The position numbers and the translations under genes were made by a program. Source: Sipunculus nudus (Eukaryota; Annelida; Sipuncula; Golfingiida; Sipunculidae). From it: DNA of 64,000 nucleotides. Below, piece after piece: positions 1-12,819 of the stretch; positions within the stretch are counted from its first letter, which is position 1, and each line of letters starts with the position of its first letter. The stretch spans positions 53,463,618 through 53,527,617 of the forward strand of contig CM049317.1 of the NCBI GenBank assembly GCA_026874595.1. Reading direction: 5' to 3'. The notes beneath the pieces are model-generated. The model was not told the origin of the DNA. It saw only the letters and a list, made by a program, of their open reading frames with translations, and made no database searches.

Positions 1-450
1 ACACAAATGACATTTACAAATCCTCATTTCAGTCACACAAGCTCCAACCAAGGTACTAAAGTAAGCACAACTAATGGTTCAAAGACATTGGGATACTAAA
101 AGTGTCAAATTAAATGTGTTTCGGATGTAAATATGATTTTAGGTGATTTTTTTTTCAAAAATATTATCGGATTTTTGGTGTCATTTCACGAAATACTATA
201 TCTTTGTAGAGAGATATGACCACTTTTGTACTTCAGTGAGACCCCTACCCCTAAGTGGTTTATCATAGTATACGAGCATTAACATCTTTACCGATGAAGG
301 GACGATGGCAAATATGCGATACAATTTTTCTTGTGATAACACAATTTGGTGCCCATGCCCCCTCTAACTGTAGAGCTGTTTTTTATGTAAACCGGGGAAT
401 TGTTTGTTATATACAACATATCTTAATTTCAAATAAAAAAAAATAATTTT
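1..450 (+). repeat. Left arm of a diverged inverted repeat (truncated by the window edge)
   Basis: Reading forward, this segment matches the reverse complement of 2463-2950 for several hundred bases. Shared landmarks, in order, are CTCCAACCAAGG (arm B: TTCCAACCACGG), AAGTGTCAAATTAAATG, TTTAGGTGATTTT, GTATACGAGCATTAAC, ATGGCAAATATGC, GATACAATTTTTCTTGTGAT and GCCCATGCCCCCTCTAACT. The arms are visibly diverged, with indels and an AT-rich filler, so the repeat is old. A short forward reading frame at 255-446 lies in the matching part, but the same frame is not clearly kept in the other arm and I do not call a gene. The arm starts before the window. Confidence 0.7.
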
Positions 451-2462
451 TTTTCTTAAATAATTGGGTTCCACATATTACAATGAACAGATGATGATTT
501 GAGTTTTGCATAAACTAACATATATCTTTGCATATATACACATACCTATATTTTAAATTAGTAATATAAGTGTATCTAAAAGAGAATAGTTTGTGTTGAC
601 AATAATAGATTAGTGAAGCCTTTTTCGAAAAGTGATTTTATTTTTGTTTAAATGTGAATATATGAATAAATATGCACTTTTGAACATATTTGGTAAAAGT
701 ATAATGAAAAATATGCTTCCCATAATCAAAGCAACGGAATAACTGTAATTTACCCAGAATATGCGTTGAATAACCCAAACTGATTCTTCCTATGCTAGAA
801 AGAGTTTGCTCCACATTATTAATTGAGCCGCTAACTTAAATGTTTAAAAATATTGCGTTCTTATTTCTGAATCATTTTTCTTTTATTTTATATGTTTAAA
901 TAAGAGTTGATCTTTCTATCGAATACTGATTTTTGCATCGTTCTTGTTCCACCTGTCACGCTTAGATCGGATATACTGCTCTTGGTTCGCTGACACATTT
1001 AGGTGATTTAAAGCGTCTTAATAAACTAAGATTTCTTATATTATTAGCTTACACATGTTAAAACAATTTTTATTATATTAATTAAAGTACATTTATTTTA
1101 TTTGAATTGTCTTTTTCTTATAATAATGTATTTTGTTCAAGATATATATGACCCCAGTTATAACAGAAGCACCTTCTGGTACCTGCTACGCTGCGGATTG
1201 TTATTATAATAAATACATTCACCTTTCAGTAAAACAACATGTCTGTGACATCCACCGACAAATATCCGACTTTTATAATTAAGCTGGAAAAAACCAAATG
1301 AAGCAACTCATTCCATAATAATCTAGAAAATGGCTATTTCCAAAATGAAAGTGTCTTTTCTCTCATTTTTGAAAAAAAAACTGTTTTTACATAGTAAACT
1401 TCTCCCCCCATTCTTCTTTAAGAAGCGGTTAAATCAGAGTCATTGTGCACAAAAGGTCGTTAACCATTGGTCTTCAAGGCTGTCTCCACCTAAAAAAATG
1501 AAAATTGTGTCTAGCTTTCAAATAAATATCAGGTGAAAATCTGTTATTTTTGCCTATTATTCTCAATAAAGGTCTGTAAATCTGCTGTAACGGAAATCCA
1601 GCGCAAACCTTGACCGGCAGAAAAAAAAGAAAACAGTAGTCATCAACCCCTAGAGTTGGGTATGGGAGAGCTATAAAATTCAATTTAAGAAAACCAGTTT
1701 AATATTTAAATTGATACCTTTGTAAGTCTTCCCTAACGTTTCACAGTTTTTTTAATTCCTGCCTACACAAATTTACCCTGTAAATATATATAATTAGCAT
1801 GTTTGCTGGTATCATTTTCTTGACAATTCGTATTCATTTTTTTGTTCGCACTTATTCCCACCTCAGGTACAAAAGCCTTACATATGATCAGTTTGAAAAT
1901 GCATTCACTGTGCTTATAAAACTGACATTGTGAGCTTTGTTAATGAAAAAAAAGGTGTAAAACTGCTTAGTTAAAAATCTCTAATTTTTCGAATTTATGA
2001 TAAAAATAAGATTAAGTATTACAAATTAAATACTGAATTATGAATAATGATATTTTCAGGATTTAGAAATAAATTTCAGATTAGTCAGGAGTACACTGTA
2101 ATCTTTTAATCATGCTTTGCTCAAGAATAGACTGTGAGGGACAACTATTTAGAGGGATGTTTGCAAATAAAATGTATAAAACATTACTTTTTTTTGGAAT
2201 AAAAAAATGAAACTGTCGCTGTAAATTTTAATTTCTTCAACCAACAACAATATGGTAAATCTAACGAGAAATACTCTTGAAGCTTCACGTTGGGTACACA
2301 TCATCAGAACACAGTTATTTACATGTTGATTTTAACTCTAAATTTAACAAAAAAAGTTCTTTAAGAATAATAAAAAAAAATTGCTTGTTAGTTCCACCAA
2401 AAACACAAATAGCGGATATATAATTTCTGGATAACTGCAATACGTAGACGCCCTAGTATTTT
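451..2462. other. Spacer between the inverted-repeat arms; no gene seen
   Basis: About 2 kb of AT-rich sequence between the two arms. I see no transposase-like or other recognisable coding region on either strand. Only short open frames occur, with many A/T homopolymer runs (for example at 436-450, 1370-1381 and 1621-1630). If the arms were the ends of a transposon, this is where its gene would lie, and nothing recognisable remains. Confidence 0.5.
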
Positions 2463-2950
2463 CTACTTAATTATATTTAAAGGGCACTTCCTACACTTAA
2501 ATACCTTATAGATTAATGAAAAAAAACTACAGTAGTTAGAGTGGGCATGCACATGTAAATGTTTAATCACCAGAAGGTTTGTATTGCATGTTTGCCATCC
2601 TTTCTTCAAAGGTAAAGACGTTAATGCTCGTATACTTTGATTAACCAGAAATGCGTTTCGTCGAAAGTTGTTTTTAAACAAAGCTAAGATATTATAGGGT
2701 GTACCTCTTTAAAACATACAATAATATGTGCATTGATGTGAGGGATGAGAGAAGTCTGTAAAAAGACCTTATAAATACGCAATATCTAATTTACATGAAA
2801 ATCACCAAAAATCACATTTTTATCCAAAATATATTTACTTTGACACTTTTTTAGTTATTAATGTCATTTTACTATTATTTTTGTTTTCCTTACTACCGTG
2901 GTTGGAACTTGGGTAACGGAAATAAGGATTTACAATGTCATTCATTTCAA
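2463..2950 (-). repeat. Right arm of the diverged inverted repeat
   Basis: Read on the minus strand this repeats the order of motifs at 1-450: a sequence close to TGACATTGTAAATCC, then TTCCAACCACGG, AAGTGTCAAAGTAAAT, TTTGGTGATTTT, GTATACGAGCATTAACG and ATGGCAAACATGC. The two arms face each other across about 2.0 kb, so a foldback structure or a decayed transposon with long terminal inverted repeats are both possible. Confidence 0.7.
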
Positions 2951-3359
2951 AATTTGTTATTTCAAAATATTGCGGCACGAGGCATAAGAAAATTGTGAAA
3001 TATTCATATTAACCATTATTTCCAATTTCCTGTTGATTTTTGTAGACTTTAAGTGTATCAAAATACATACCTTACAAAAATGCATTCTGCAAACATAAAT
3101 TCTGTTCCAATTTGTTTTACCCTTTTCACTATATCTACGGGCCTAATCAGTGTACGCCAATCAACATGACACATAACTTTTCAATATATCTCAGTCTTAT
3201 AATAACATGTCTATAATAATAATTATGATGATAAAAAATGAAATAATATTAAAAATAAGATAGAACACAAATATATTTTTACCATAATTATATGATACAA
3301 AAAGTATGTGATAATTAAATGATAAAAGACTAAATAATATTACTTATTACCTAATTAAT

Positions 3360-3560
3360 ATAGCCCTAATCCACCTTTTCCAAAACCCCATGAGGCCTGA
3401 AGCACGGTCATAACGGTAAGGGTTGTGAAATGCTGCAACAACCCTAGTTTTTAGTACCTACACACTTAGACACGACACAGACAATTCTTTTCGGAAATGT
3501 CCGAAGGAAACTAAACAACGTAAATGTATGTACACACGTTACCTTCGTAAAGATCTACCT
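3360..3560 (-). repeat. Array core copy 1
   Basis: Contains GAGGCCTGAAGCACGGTCATAACGGTAAGGG followed by ACTTAGACACGACACAGACA and ACACACGTTACCTTCG, closely matched at 9340-9500. The minus-strand reading of the core gives VAAFHNPYRYDRASGLMG, in register with the other core copies. No complete open frame survives. Confidence 0.6.
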
Positions 3561-5189
3561 GGAAGTTTGAAGATGGTGTGTTTATTTCTCTTTTTTTATT
3601 TGCCTTTAGCATGCGTTCATTGCATTCAGGAGACCATAGTGTTGATTTTGAGAAGATTACGAGAATTTTATATTTCGACATGGGCGAAATCAACAAAGAT
3701 AAGCAGAAATTAATAATGAGTTTATACTTTAATGTTTATTAACGATGCATACGACGGAACGAAGATATTTTAAAAACCGTTTAAGTCAATGCGTAAAATG
3801 ATAAAATTAATCACTGGGACTTTACGGTATATCAGCCATGATTTTGTTTTTGCACGGGCGTAAACGTAAGAACACAAACAGGCTATTTAAATTAACACTG
3901 GGTTCTCGCCTTATCAATTTAACGTGTTTCAAACAAGTGTACCACAGAGGTAGTCTGGATGTTTATGTCTTAATTACGTCTAAACATTATAAACTGTATC
4001 CTACATTTCTATAAGGATGAGGAGTGGCTCTCAAAATTAAAACGTAGAATACCTAATTATGTGATGCTTTCTTCCACTAGCACAAAAATAAAGTGTCTTA
4101 TTTGAAAATAAGGATATGCACATTCGATATGATCCGGAGTAAGGTGTTCATTCGCAACTGTACTTTGAACAATTTGTGACTCAAAACATATAAGTTTAAA
4201 CGGCTTGTTGTGGTGAATTATCTCTCTCAGGTAAAATATTATATTTAGTAATTCAAATTGGGTTAACCTAAATTTCATTAACCTTACATTTCATAATGCT
4301 CTAATCTTACATGCAATGTTTTCAACTCAGATACAGCGCTACTGATTGCCGCAAGACAGATACCAGCGCATATCCGTGACTGAAAAATTGCTGTTAATAT
4401 CATTGTGTAGAAACCTATGAATTTGGATTTATTTCAATTTTTGTAAGAGATTATTCCTTATAGTACCATCGGTCATGTGCACGGTACACACCACTAAACA
4501 TCTTGCTGTTTTTTTTACACCCTTTCTACGTAATCGTGTTAACAAAGTGAAACTTACATTTACAAAGAAGCCTCAGTGAATCTAAACGTCCTTTTCACTG
4601 TTCTGTGTTACAATTAATTAATTGTAAAACATATCTTGTAAACGTAACCATTGGCTCTATATGCTTTAATTTTCTTGAGCATGACCATTATTCTCATGCT
4701 TAAACGATGAAGTCATATTGTATTTGATATCGACATCATATGTTTAATACAAACATACATCTCAGTATATTTTTGAGAGGAATATAAGAGAAACACTAAT
4801 ATCATTTGCTCTCTTTTTTTCTTTTAAATATCACATAAGTTTTAAATTCATTAATTCACAATTGTTGTGGGTGTTCATGTTTTAACTTATATCGTCAAAC
4901 TATCAAGTTCAAAGCCTCCCGTTTCGTTTATCCCTGTGTTTATAACAGCTTTGCTTATTATTGACTTCATGCAACTAGCGATCACATGATCACATTTTCA
5001 TATCAGAGGGAGCAGCTTGCTGTAGCAGATATTAAGGAATAAATTACTGGTATAAAAGTTTATCAATAGTTTCTTATTTTATAATCCCACCTCAGAAGAC
5101 AATAGTATGTTGTTTTTCCTTACGGTAAAGTGGCCACCAAAAATTCTTTTACCTACATTTTTTTATTTCCCTCACGGTTGTTGCTTCTG

Positions 5190-5360
5190 AAGCGTTACGA
5201 AAGTTAGTTGACCGAGGTGAACAGTCTCCGCGGAATTCGATTAACATTTCCCCGCTGCCAAAGAGTCGTGCCGCCCGGTCATAGCGATAAGGGTTAACAA
5301 ATCTTGCCACAGACCCAGGAAGTCCCAAAAAGCATTCACCCTGGCACGATAACGATTTTG
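5190..5360 (-). repeat. Array core copy 2
   Basis: Plus-strand landmarks are GACCGAGGTGAACAGTCTCCGCGGAATT, CGGTCATAGCGATAAGGG, ACCCAGGAAGTCCC and CCTGGCACGATAACGATTTT. The minus strand reads VARFVNPYRYDRAARLFG. A one-base frame change further on is needed to read RIPRRLFTSVN, so the frame is broken here. Confidence 0.6.
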
Positions 5361-6404
5361 TAATTCCTTGCCATTAATAAATCATAACTGTACCACACAT
5401 GCCGCCTTAAACTTGACATCGCTCTTGCTTCTGGTCAACTACGAAAGCCTATGTTGTGAAGTGGATTAAGAAAATCTTATTCTTTAATCTAGTTATTAAA
5501 ATTATGTTTGTATTATATCCGTCAACAGCACAAACCATGAGTACCACGTCATAGCCAGGATTTTTTTTTGTGTTAAGCATCCACAACCATATATCTACAG
5601 AAGTATAACAGTCTGAGATACTGTGGTTATCTTATCGTATTGCTCACCTCAAGTTATATCTACGGTTGCATTATGGTGAACATCCATCCAAATTTGATGT
5701 AGTGAGCTTTATTCTTATTCATCCTTTAAGTCGTCTTTCATGCAAGATCAAATCTTTATTGGAGGCGGATTAAAAGTATAAGATTTAAGATAGCACATCT
5801 CTCAAGAACTGGAACACCTCTAAAATAATTTAAAGCAGTATTTGTAAAGCTTTTTTATCGTAGTTCTACTTACTGGTATAAAAGATTATCAAATTATCTC
5901 GCTAAATTTATACAGAAACGATTTTACTCGTTACAAGCCTCTAACTAGAAAAGAGCGATTCGAGCGATAAAACGACACGTTCACTTTCATTCCTTCTTAA
6001 GCAGTAAATAAATTACAGTATTGGTACAGGGAACAGCTGTTTGTAGCGATTTAAAAGGTCTCTCACCCCCCACCTGAAAGATCTTTTATGTTCAGCTTTC
6101 AACACAACTTCCCACATACAGAACAAAAAATCTTAATTGAACCTTTTTTGTTTCTATTCCGTTCATTCCTTATCAATTTCAGGCCTGACTGAGTCAAAGA
6201 ATAATCCCACTGGATATGTATATCAAGGTGCGTGAAATACTAAATTAGGTTTTGTTTCGTTGTGATCTTCAGCATATTGAAAGATTAGCTCTAAAATACA
6301 AAATAGAAAATGTTGTAAACATGTGAAAGTGCTAGAAAAAAGTCCTAAATAAATAAATATGTATAAATATTATTTTTAACCTTAGTTTTTGATTATTCTC
6401 ACGT

Positions 6405-6620
6405 CTGTCAGTGTTGCGTTTACCGAGGCCGTACGAACAGTTTATTGACAGAGTTAATCAGTCTTCGCGGAATTTTGTTAATACATCTCATGCTGAAGAA
6501 TCGGGAAGCTCGGTCATGACGATAAGCTTTATCAAATGCTGCCACAGTTCCGGGAAATTCCTAGAAGGCATTCATCTTGGCACGATATGGATTTATTCCA
6601 TGTTCTTAAGGATAGTTAAA
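6405..6620 (-). repeat. Array core copy 3; reading frame retained through the core
   Basis: On the minus strand one uninterrupted frame runs from about 6540 down to a stop near 6420. It reads AFDKAYRHDRASRFFSM, then INKIPRRLINSVNKLFVRPR and a stop. The same frame and spacing recur in copies 8 and 9. A plus-strand frame of 102 codons (6411-6719) overlaps it; I regard that as antisense because its matches to the 11.2-kb copy follow the DNA similarity only. Confidence 0.6.
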
Positions 6621-9299
6621 CATTACTGTACTCCGCATGCATGCTGCCTTCGACCTAACTTCGCCTTTGCTCTCTTAAACTACTTATTCCAATTACGTGA
6701 CCTGGATTCTTTAATCTAGGCAATCTCTAGTAAGCAGTTGAAGGGCTTATGATGAAGATATCTCGCTAAACTAATACTAGAAAACCATTTTAGTCGCCAA
6801 AAGTATGAAATTGAAAAAAAACCTTTTTAACCGTTAAGGATTACAAAATAATGGGCGACTGAATCAAAGTTCACTGTCATTGGAGCAATATTCCCTTTCC
6901 AGGCAGTATTATTCAAGTCGTGATTAATAATAATATCTTAGCTGTGAGCACCTGAGGTAGCACTGAATTAGCTGAAGGCTTTATTTTGCAATGGTAAGCA
7001 ATTGAAAGTGCAAGAAAGAATTATCTCAAGTTTACTTTATGCCGTAACTTGTAAGCGTTATGCTTCGTAATTACTCAGGGAAAATCCTTCTGTCTCAGCG
7101 TTTTATTTTATTTTATTATTTTGCGTTTAGTTAATATTTAACTTAGGCTCGTTGCAGCTTAAAGTCCTTCCCTCTGATGTTACATGCTGTTTATCCTTCA
7201 TTGCAAGTAAGAGTCGATTTTGGGGTACAGTCCATCAAATACTTGTCTTTATTCGGAGTGTACTTCGGTTGAGATTATGAACGAAGTCATATTTCGTGCA
7301 AGCTAAGTATAATTTACGGTATACATAGTACGATAAATGACGGTGGAACACCTCTTCGGTCACGCCTCGGATATGCCCGTTTTTGATCGCGAACAGTCCG
7401 AAATGATGCCAGGTGTTTCCTAAAGGAATACATTTCAAACATGTTTATGTTTCACAAGACAATTGTACGGCAACACAGATGATATATTAATTGTTATATT
7501 TAAGAGCAATTCACTATATTCATGGGATTACTCTATATCATAAGATGCAAATATCTATAGGCCATTACTGATTATTATATATCTACATGATTAGGACAAT
7601 ATCTTGAGTGATGTCACATGTTGGCATTTCATTCGAATAAATGGTGTACTTGGGGTTTGTAATTTGACACTTTGACTTGAGACAATAGCTTATAGAGGAA
7701 CTTGCAGTATTAACAAGGTCAAGGTTTTCCCAATCTTTCTAAGTACTTTAAAGAATATCTTCCGGTAGCCTTCCTAGCTGTATTTTCTAGACGTGACGCT
7801 ACAAGTGTCTAGAGATGCTCTGGCCAGACAGTCAGGGATTCTGTCACCTCTGCGGTAACATGTGCCGGCGATCATAAACGGTGAGACGGGGTATTGCATT
7901 TTTAATAGGGGACAGGCATGACAATGTATTTGTAATGTTATCTTAGAGAAAAGAACTGAAAGCTTTTTTTATTAGCACCAAATGCCGTTCATTCCACCTG
8001 TCAACTGTTTTCAGGGTAAATGATTGACAACAACATAGACTATGCCCCTTCCAAATATCTTCTAGCATGAAAATGGACCACAGGACTAAGTTCTATCTAC
8101 AATAAATTTAAGTTTATATTTCATATTATTGGGTGTATTCAATTAATGTGACCTGATGTTAAAGAACATATAGAGAACAAATGGTTTAATATCACCAACT
8201 TAACCACTTAAATTGACAGGTGGATTATATTTTAAGAATTACACGATGTTCTCCAGACTATTCCACTAATTACAATCAATTGCCTCCTTTCGAGTGCTTA
8301 TCAGCAAACTGTATGGGAAGTAAGAGAATACAAGCCGCCTTAGTATGAACGGATAAGCCTACCTGACGATTGGGCTCTCATGTTGGTCGTTAAAATAAAA
8401 TAATGATTTAGAGAGACTAATATTATGCAATGAAGATTATTTATAATTTACGTTCGCAGTGTAGTGCCCTGCTTGTCACAGAAAACCAACAATTTAATTT
8501 AGACTGAATATGGAATTTTACCGTGAAGCCCTTTTTTCGTACGCACACTATGGTAGCCGTTTTAGCACATGATGGATGGCATTGGATTTGTGTTATATTT
8601 CTTTTCAAATAAATTCTGAGCCGTCATAGTTAAAACGTTGACATGGTCCTACATCGATCATGATTTTATCAAAATGGCTTTACATGAAAAAGAATGAAAC
8701 CTCCAATCACAGTATATTGATAAAACTTTAGTATCAGGTTTTTAATTATAAAATGCCGTGCACATTACACTTAGTTTTCAGTCATAAATCTACGTTTAGT
8801 ATATGTAGTTGGGATACGTATTTGACTGAAGTATTTCCCTCCGAAATATCCTTGTCTTTCAATATCCGTCAATCATTGCGACACATAACCATTAAAGATA
8901 GCTCTGTCAGATGCGGTTGATTCATGTAACCCTTTCCACTGAGCCGATTAGGGATTTATTCGGGAAGCATTTCCAGAGACATACTGTTGGTATAATTTCA
9001 CAAAAATATGACTTCTTTGGAAATGAAATATTGAATTAAACAATTTTAGTCACAGACTTGACGACATTGTCATTGTGTTTTCATGCATCTAGGAAATCGG
9101 CAATTTACTTAAAAATAAAAATCAACTATAGTAAGCCATTTTTAAACGGAAATGTCATCAACATATTTAAAAAAATATGGGCACAAGGTTAGTAATTATT
9201 TGTTCATCAACACCTCTTTATTGAGCCAAAAGCATGATAAATGGAAACCCTTTTACAAAAACCATTATGTAGGTCAATGTTCATTTTGTTATCAATAAC

Positions 9300-9500
9300 C
9301 CCAACTTTGTCCAAGTGGATTCATCCCATACCCCGAGAGGCCTGGAGCACGGTCATAACGATAAGGGTTTTCCTTTCTACGACAGCCAAGTTCCTATAAC
9401 CTACTCACTTAGACACGCAACAGACAATTCCTTTCGGAAATTTCCTGAGGCATATTTACCGACATAACTGTATATACACACGTTACCTTCATAAGGACCT
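9300..9500 (-). repeat. Array core copy 4 with 3' extension
   Basis: Very similar to copy 1: GAGAGGCCTGGAGCACGGTCATAACGATAAGGG, ACTTAGACACGCAACAGACAATTCCTTTCGG and ACACACGTTACC. Minus strand: NPYRYDRAPGLSGYG. The extension at 9505-9605 (AATCAGGCATTGATAATGAATATTAACTAG and CAGCTCATG) is also found after copies 6 and 9, so the ancestral unit was longer than the core. Confidence 0.6.
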
Positions 9501-9715
9501 TCCTTCAACTTACCTACATACAGTAAATAAATCAGGCATTGATAATGAATATTAACTAGCGACAGCTCATGTTTCTTACCTGAAAATATGAAAATGATGT
9601 TATGAAATGAAGATGGTGCACCTAGCAAATTGGGTTTGCAAATGTCTAGCATGTGTGGAACATGTCCTGATCTTCAGACGGGTATGTGTACAATGCATGT
9701 TTCTGGCTTTGGGAG

Positions 9716-9716
<1 letters not shown>

Positions 9717-9766
<50 letters not shown>
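9717..9766. repeat. (TA)n microsatellite
   Basis: About 50 bases of uninterrupted TA. It produces artificial Ile-Tyr repeat frames on both strands. No other feature is attached. Confidence 0.95.
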
Positions 9767-9768
<2 letters not shown>

Positions 9769-10439
9769 TGAAATGTGGAACACATTTTTCAAGTTTATAA
9801 TAAAAATGGGTAATTATTGGTTACTTTACTGTTTTTTGCTCTATCATTTCAAGAAGGCTACTCTTTATTTTTTCCGAGAGCACTTCTTATTTTCGGTCAT
9901 TAACCTTTGGCCAGCCTGCTGGCGCTTAAAGTGGCTGAACATTTTGTTTAATATCCTTACTATTTGTCACGAGGAATTCTTAAAAAATAGCTTCCATTTA
10001 AACCATTTTAGGTAAAAATTCTAGTAAAAGCAACCATATACACGTTTCCCGACCGTAAACATCATGCTTTAATATACGTATTTTGACATCTGGCAACTCT
10101 TTTAGCAGATCACCATCTTAATAAAGCCACTGTATTTGCCGCATCGATTCTATTTATTTGTGACAAAAAAGTGTAAACGTACTTTATCAATGACGTCTAA
10201 AGTGTATGTAAACCTTTTTCCGACTGTTCTATTATAATTAATTCAGTGTAATAAATATTGTGCAACTTGCCTTTTGCTCTATACGATTAACTTTCTTGCA
10301 CATGTCCAATATTATCCGGCTGAAATCATCAAGTCAAGTTGAATTTTGATATCAGTATCATATCTTCAATACAAAAAAAAACAACCTAAGAAAAATATTT
10401 TTACCGTTAAAAGATTAAATAACTAATATAAGTTTGTCA

Positions 10440-10930
10440 TTTTTTGCTCATCTGACTGATGTCATCTGAGTTACAGCGATCACTTTTTGTCCGTCGTCCG
10501 TCGATCCGTCTGTCCGGCCGTAAACGATAAATCTCTTTGGAAACTTGAAATAAGGTCACTGCAACCAGTTTCCTTTGAGCTATGGGGTTCGGAAAGAATT
10601 CCACGAAAAAAATTAATATCTTATACCAATGCTCCAATGTCTGAATAACAAAAGCATGGATTGCCATGATTCTTTCATACATTTTGAACATGGAGTGTTT
10701 CATCAGTTCCTGAAGACTGGTGGAGCAACCTCTATTTTTCTAATTTTTACGCAATTTCCGCTCTATTTTGAGACCTTGAAAGAAACAATACGGCTGTTGA
10801 TAGGGCACATACCCCTAACCTTCAGATCTGAAAGTTATTACTATAAACATCCACAGAGGTTTTGGGAAGGTTTCTGGGAAACCAGAAATTAGGTCATGGT
10901 GACCTCTATTTTGCGAACTACGGGCCGAAA
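10440..10930. repeat. Dispersed repeat insertion with GTCCGTCGTCCGTC motif
   Basis: Contains TTGTCCGTCGTCCGTCGATCC followed by about 400 bases including GGTCACTGCAACC and AGGTCATGGTGACCTCTATTTT, a style of interspersed repeat common in invertebrate genomes. Comparison with the paralogous unit I (4.78-5.0 kb) suggests it is inserted sequence, but I could not fix exact ends or a target duplication. The family identity is inference; it could be a LINE tail or a non-autonomous DNA element. Confidence 0.45.
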
Positions 10931-11169
10931 ATATGATTGCTTATTTTTACAATATTATTTGACCTGATTTGTGCAACTGATGCGATATCGAAACAATTTC
11001 CATATAACAGGTTGCTATTGCAGATTGTAAGGAAGAAATCTCATTACAGGAATGAAAGATTATGGTTGGTTTCTAGTTTATCTCAGAGTATAACAATATG
11101 TTGCTCTATCCTTATGGAAAAATGGCAAACGCAAATGCAATCTGGTCCACTTCTTTTTCGATTACCTTC

Positions 11170-11350
11170 ATGTCTGCCAGTGTTGCTCTTCCCAAGCGTT
11201 ACGAACTGTTTGATGGCCGAGATAATCAGTGTCTGTAGAGTTTGGTTAACATTTCTAGAGAAGCACGATCGTTACGATAAGGGTTATCAAATGCTGCCCA
11301 TTTCCAGGAATTTCCTAGAAGGCACTCACCTTAGCACGATAAGGATTTTT
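11170..11350 (-). repeat. Array core copy 5
   Basis: Plus-strand landmarks are GGCCGAGATAATCAGTGTCTG, AAGCACGATCGTTACGATAAGGGTTATCAAATGCTGCCC, CCAGGAATTTCCTAGAAGGCA and TTAGCACGATAAGGATTTT. Minus strand: AAFDNPYRNDRAS, then disrupted. A plus-strand frame (10937-11455, 172 codons) spans this copy and the 10.9-kb repeat end; I read it as fortuitous. Confidence 0.6.
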
Positions 11351-12359
11351 CCCGTATCCTTATTCAAACGTAATAAAAATCCACGCCTTGCTCTTGCTAG
11401 GGCCATGTCCTACAGCTCGATATGTAAAATGGATTCGAGAACATTCGTTTTCTGAAATCAGGTTATGCTATTTTACTTGTCGACTACTTGTAAATTGGGC
11501 TTATGATGGAGTTATCTTGCTTAACTAATACCACAAACGAGGAAAGACTGCAATGAAAAAGGTATTAATCGTACAAAAATATAAAAATTATGAGCGACCG
11601 GAGTCAAGCTTATTTTTGCCATATTTCAGTTATTTTTCATGTCGTGATTAGTTACAATATGTGAGCAGCTGTATGTGGCCCAATTTAAAAATCTCCGGGA
11701 CTATGTGCTTGATCAAGAAAACAAGAGATTCTCGAGATGCATCTGACACATGCAATAGACCGACGTGTCTTTACACGTAACTTACAACTCGTCCGTTAAA
11801 TAAGTCTTTCGAAATTGATGTTCTCAAGTCCGGTAATTGACTGTTGAGTCAGCATTTTTTTTTCAAATTTAACTTTCATTTATTGTGTACTTAAAAGTTA
11901 ACAATTTTTGCGCCAATAATCGCGCATGAAATTTCATTTAACAAGTCAGATCGCCGGATAAATTATAGATAACGTTCCATGATACACGGGTTATTTTGTG
12001 AATTTTTTTTATGTTCAGGTTGCAAATGAAATTCATTAATTTAAATAGTTTCCCCAGAAACAAGGCAGTGTAAAGGTACTGGAATGTCTTAGTAGGAACA
12101 TCAGTATATGTTTACTGTGCACAACAGTAAACGTCCTTTTTTATAAAAAGTTTTCAAAAGTTCCTGTCACATCAATTTTAAAATTATGACAGAGATACAT
12201 ATTACATGGATTTTGTTACAAGTGGCACTATGCATGACAGGTTATCCACTGAGAAGCATTTACAGAACAATGACAAGGCTTTAACATTAAATTTTCTGTC
12301 TATCTGTCTATCTCTCTTTGCTTAAATACAGGGAGAGACAGAAAGACATATGTACACAC

Positions 12360-12362
<3 letters not shown>

Positions 12363-12396
<34 letters not shown>

Positions 12397-12412
12397 CAGA
12401 GAAACAGTCATA

Positions 12413-12456
<44 letters not shown>
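12363..12456. repeat. Two adjacent (TA)n tracts
   Basis: TA tracts at 12363-12391 and 12417-12456 separated by CATATACAGAGAAACAGTCATAATATG. Just upstream (12297-12335) lies a short TCTATC/GAGACAGA-rich stretch. Confidence 0.9.
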
Positions 12457-12460
<4 letters not shown>

Positions 12461-12819
12461 TGTTTTGGTTGTTAAATGTCGCTGAAGACGATTTAATCAA
12501 TACACATGTGTTTTAAGGCTTTTATTAAGGTTTCAACAAATAATAAAAAAAAAGTTTCGGTTAGGTTTAAAAAAAACAAGCTATTAATACAAAATGTTTT
12601 CATAATTATTTATGTTTTTGTTCGACTGGTTACAGGAATACATACTATATCTTCATATCAATGTGAAGCATTGAATTAACAACAACAAAAAAATCCGAAC
12701 TTACGTTTTTATTATTTTAAATTATCCGACTAATAGTTTGAGAGTCATTCCTTACGGGGAAAATAGATGACACAAAGATATCAGGTCAACATTTTTTTTC
12801 AAAAACCCTGACGTCTGTC

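Larger units (their letters stand above)
3100..9290. repeat. Array unit I: first block of an ancient tandem segmental array
   Basis: This stretch shares an ordered series of blocks with 9.3-13.7 kb and 17.6-22.1 kb. Examples: 3405-3420 (CGGTCATAACGGTAAG) with 9350-9366; 4570-4780 (CACTGTTCTGTGTTACAATTAATTAATTG through GATATCGACATCATATG) with 10200-10370; 5010-5060 (GCTGTAGCAGATATTAAGG) with 11010-11060 and 17675-17730; 6900-6950 (GTCGTGATTA) with 11640-11690 and 18130-18180; 7815-7970 (GAGATGCTCTGGCCAGACAG) with 18770-18960; and 8930-8990 (CCACTGAGCCGATTAGGG) with 12245-12280. Divergence is high, with many indels. No intact gene is seen. Confidence 0.6.

Noticed and set aside
6411-6719. 102-codon plus-strand protein gene, and the 172-codon frame at 10937-11455
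   Set aside because: They overlap core copies 3 and 5 and resemble each other only where the DNA repeat is shared. The frame retained across more copies is on the minus strand.
9600-10015. Reading frames rich in Ile-Tyr on both strands (also at 14168-14468, 33477-33701 and 48783-49191)
   Set aside because: They are translations of (TA)n microsatellites and have no other support.
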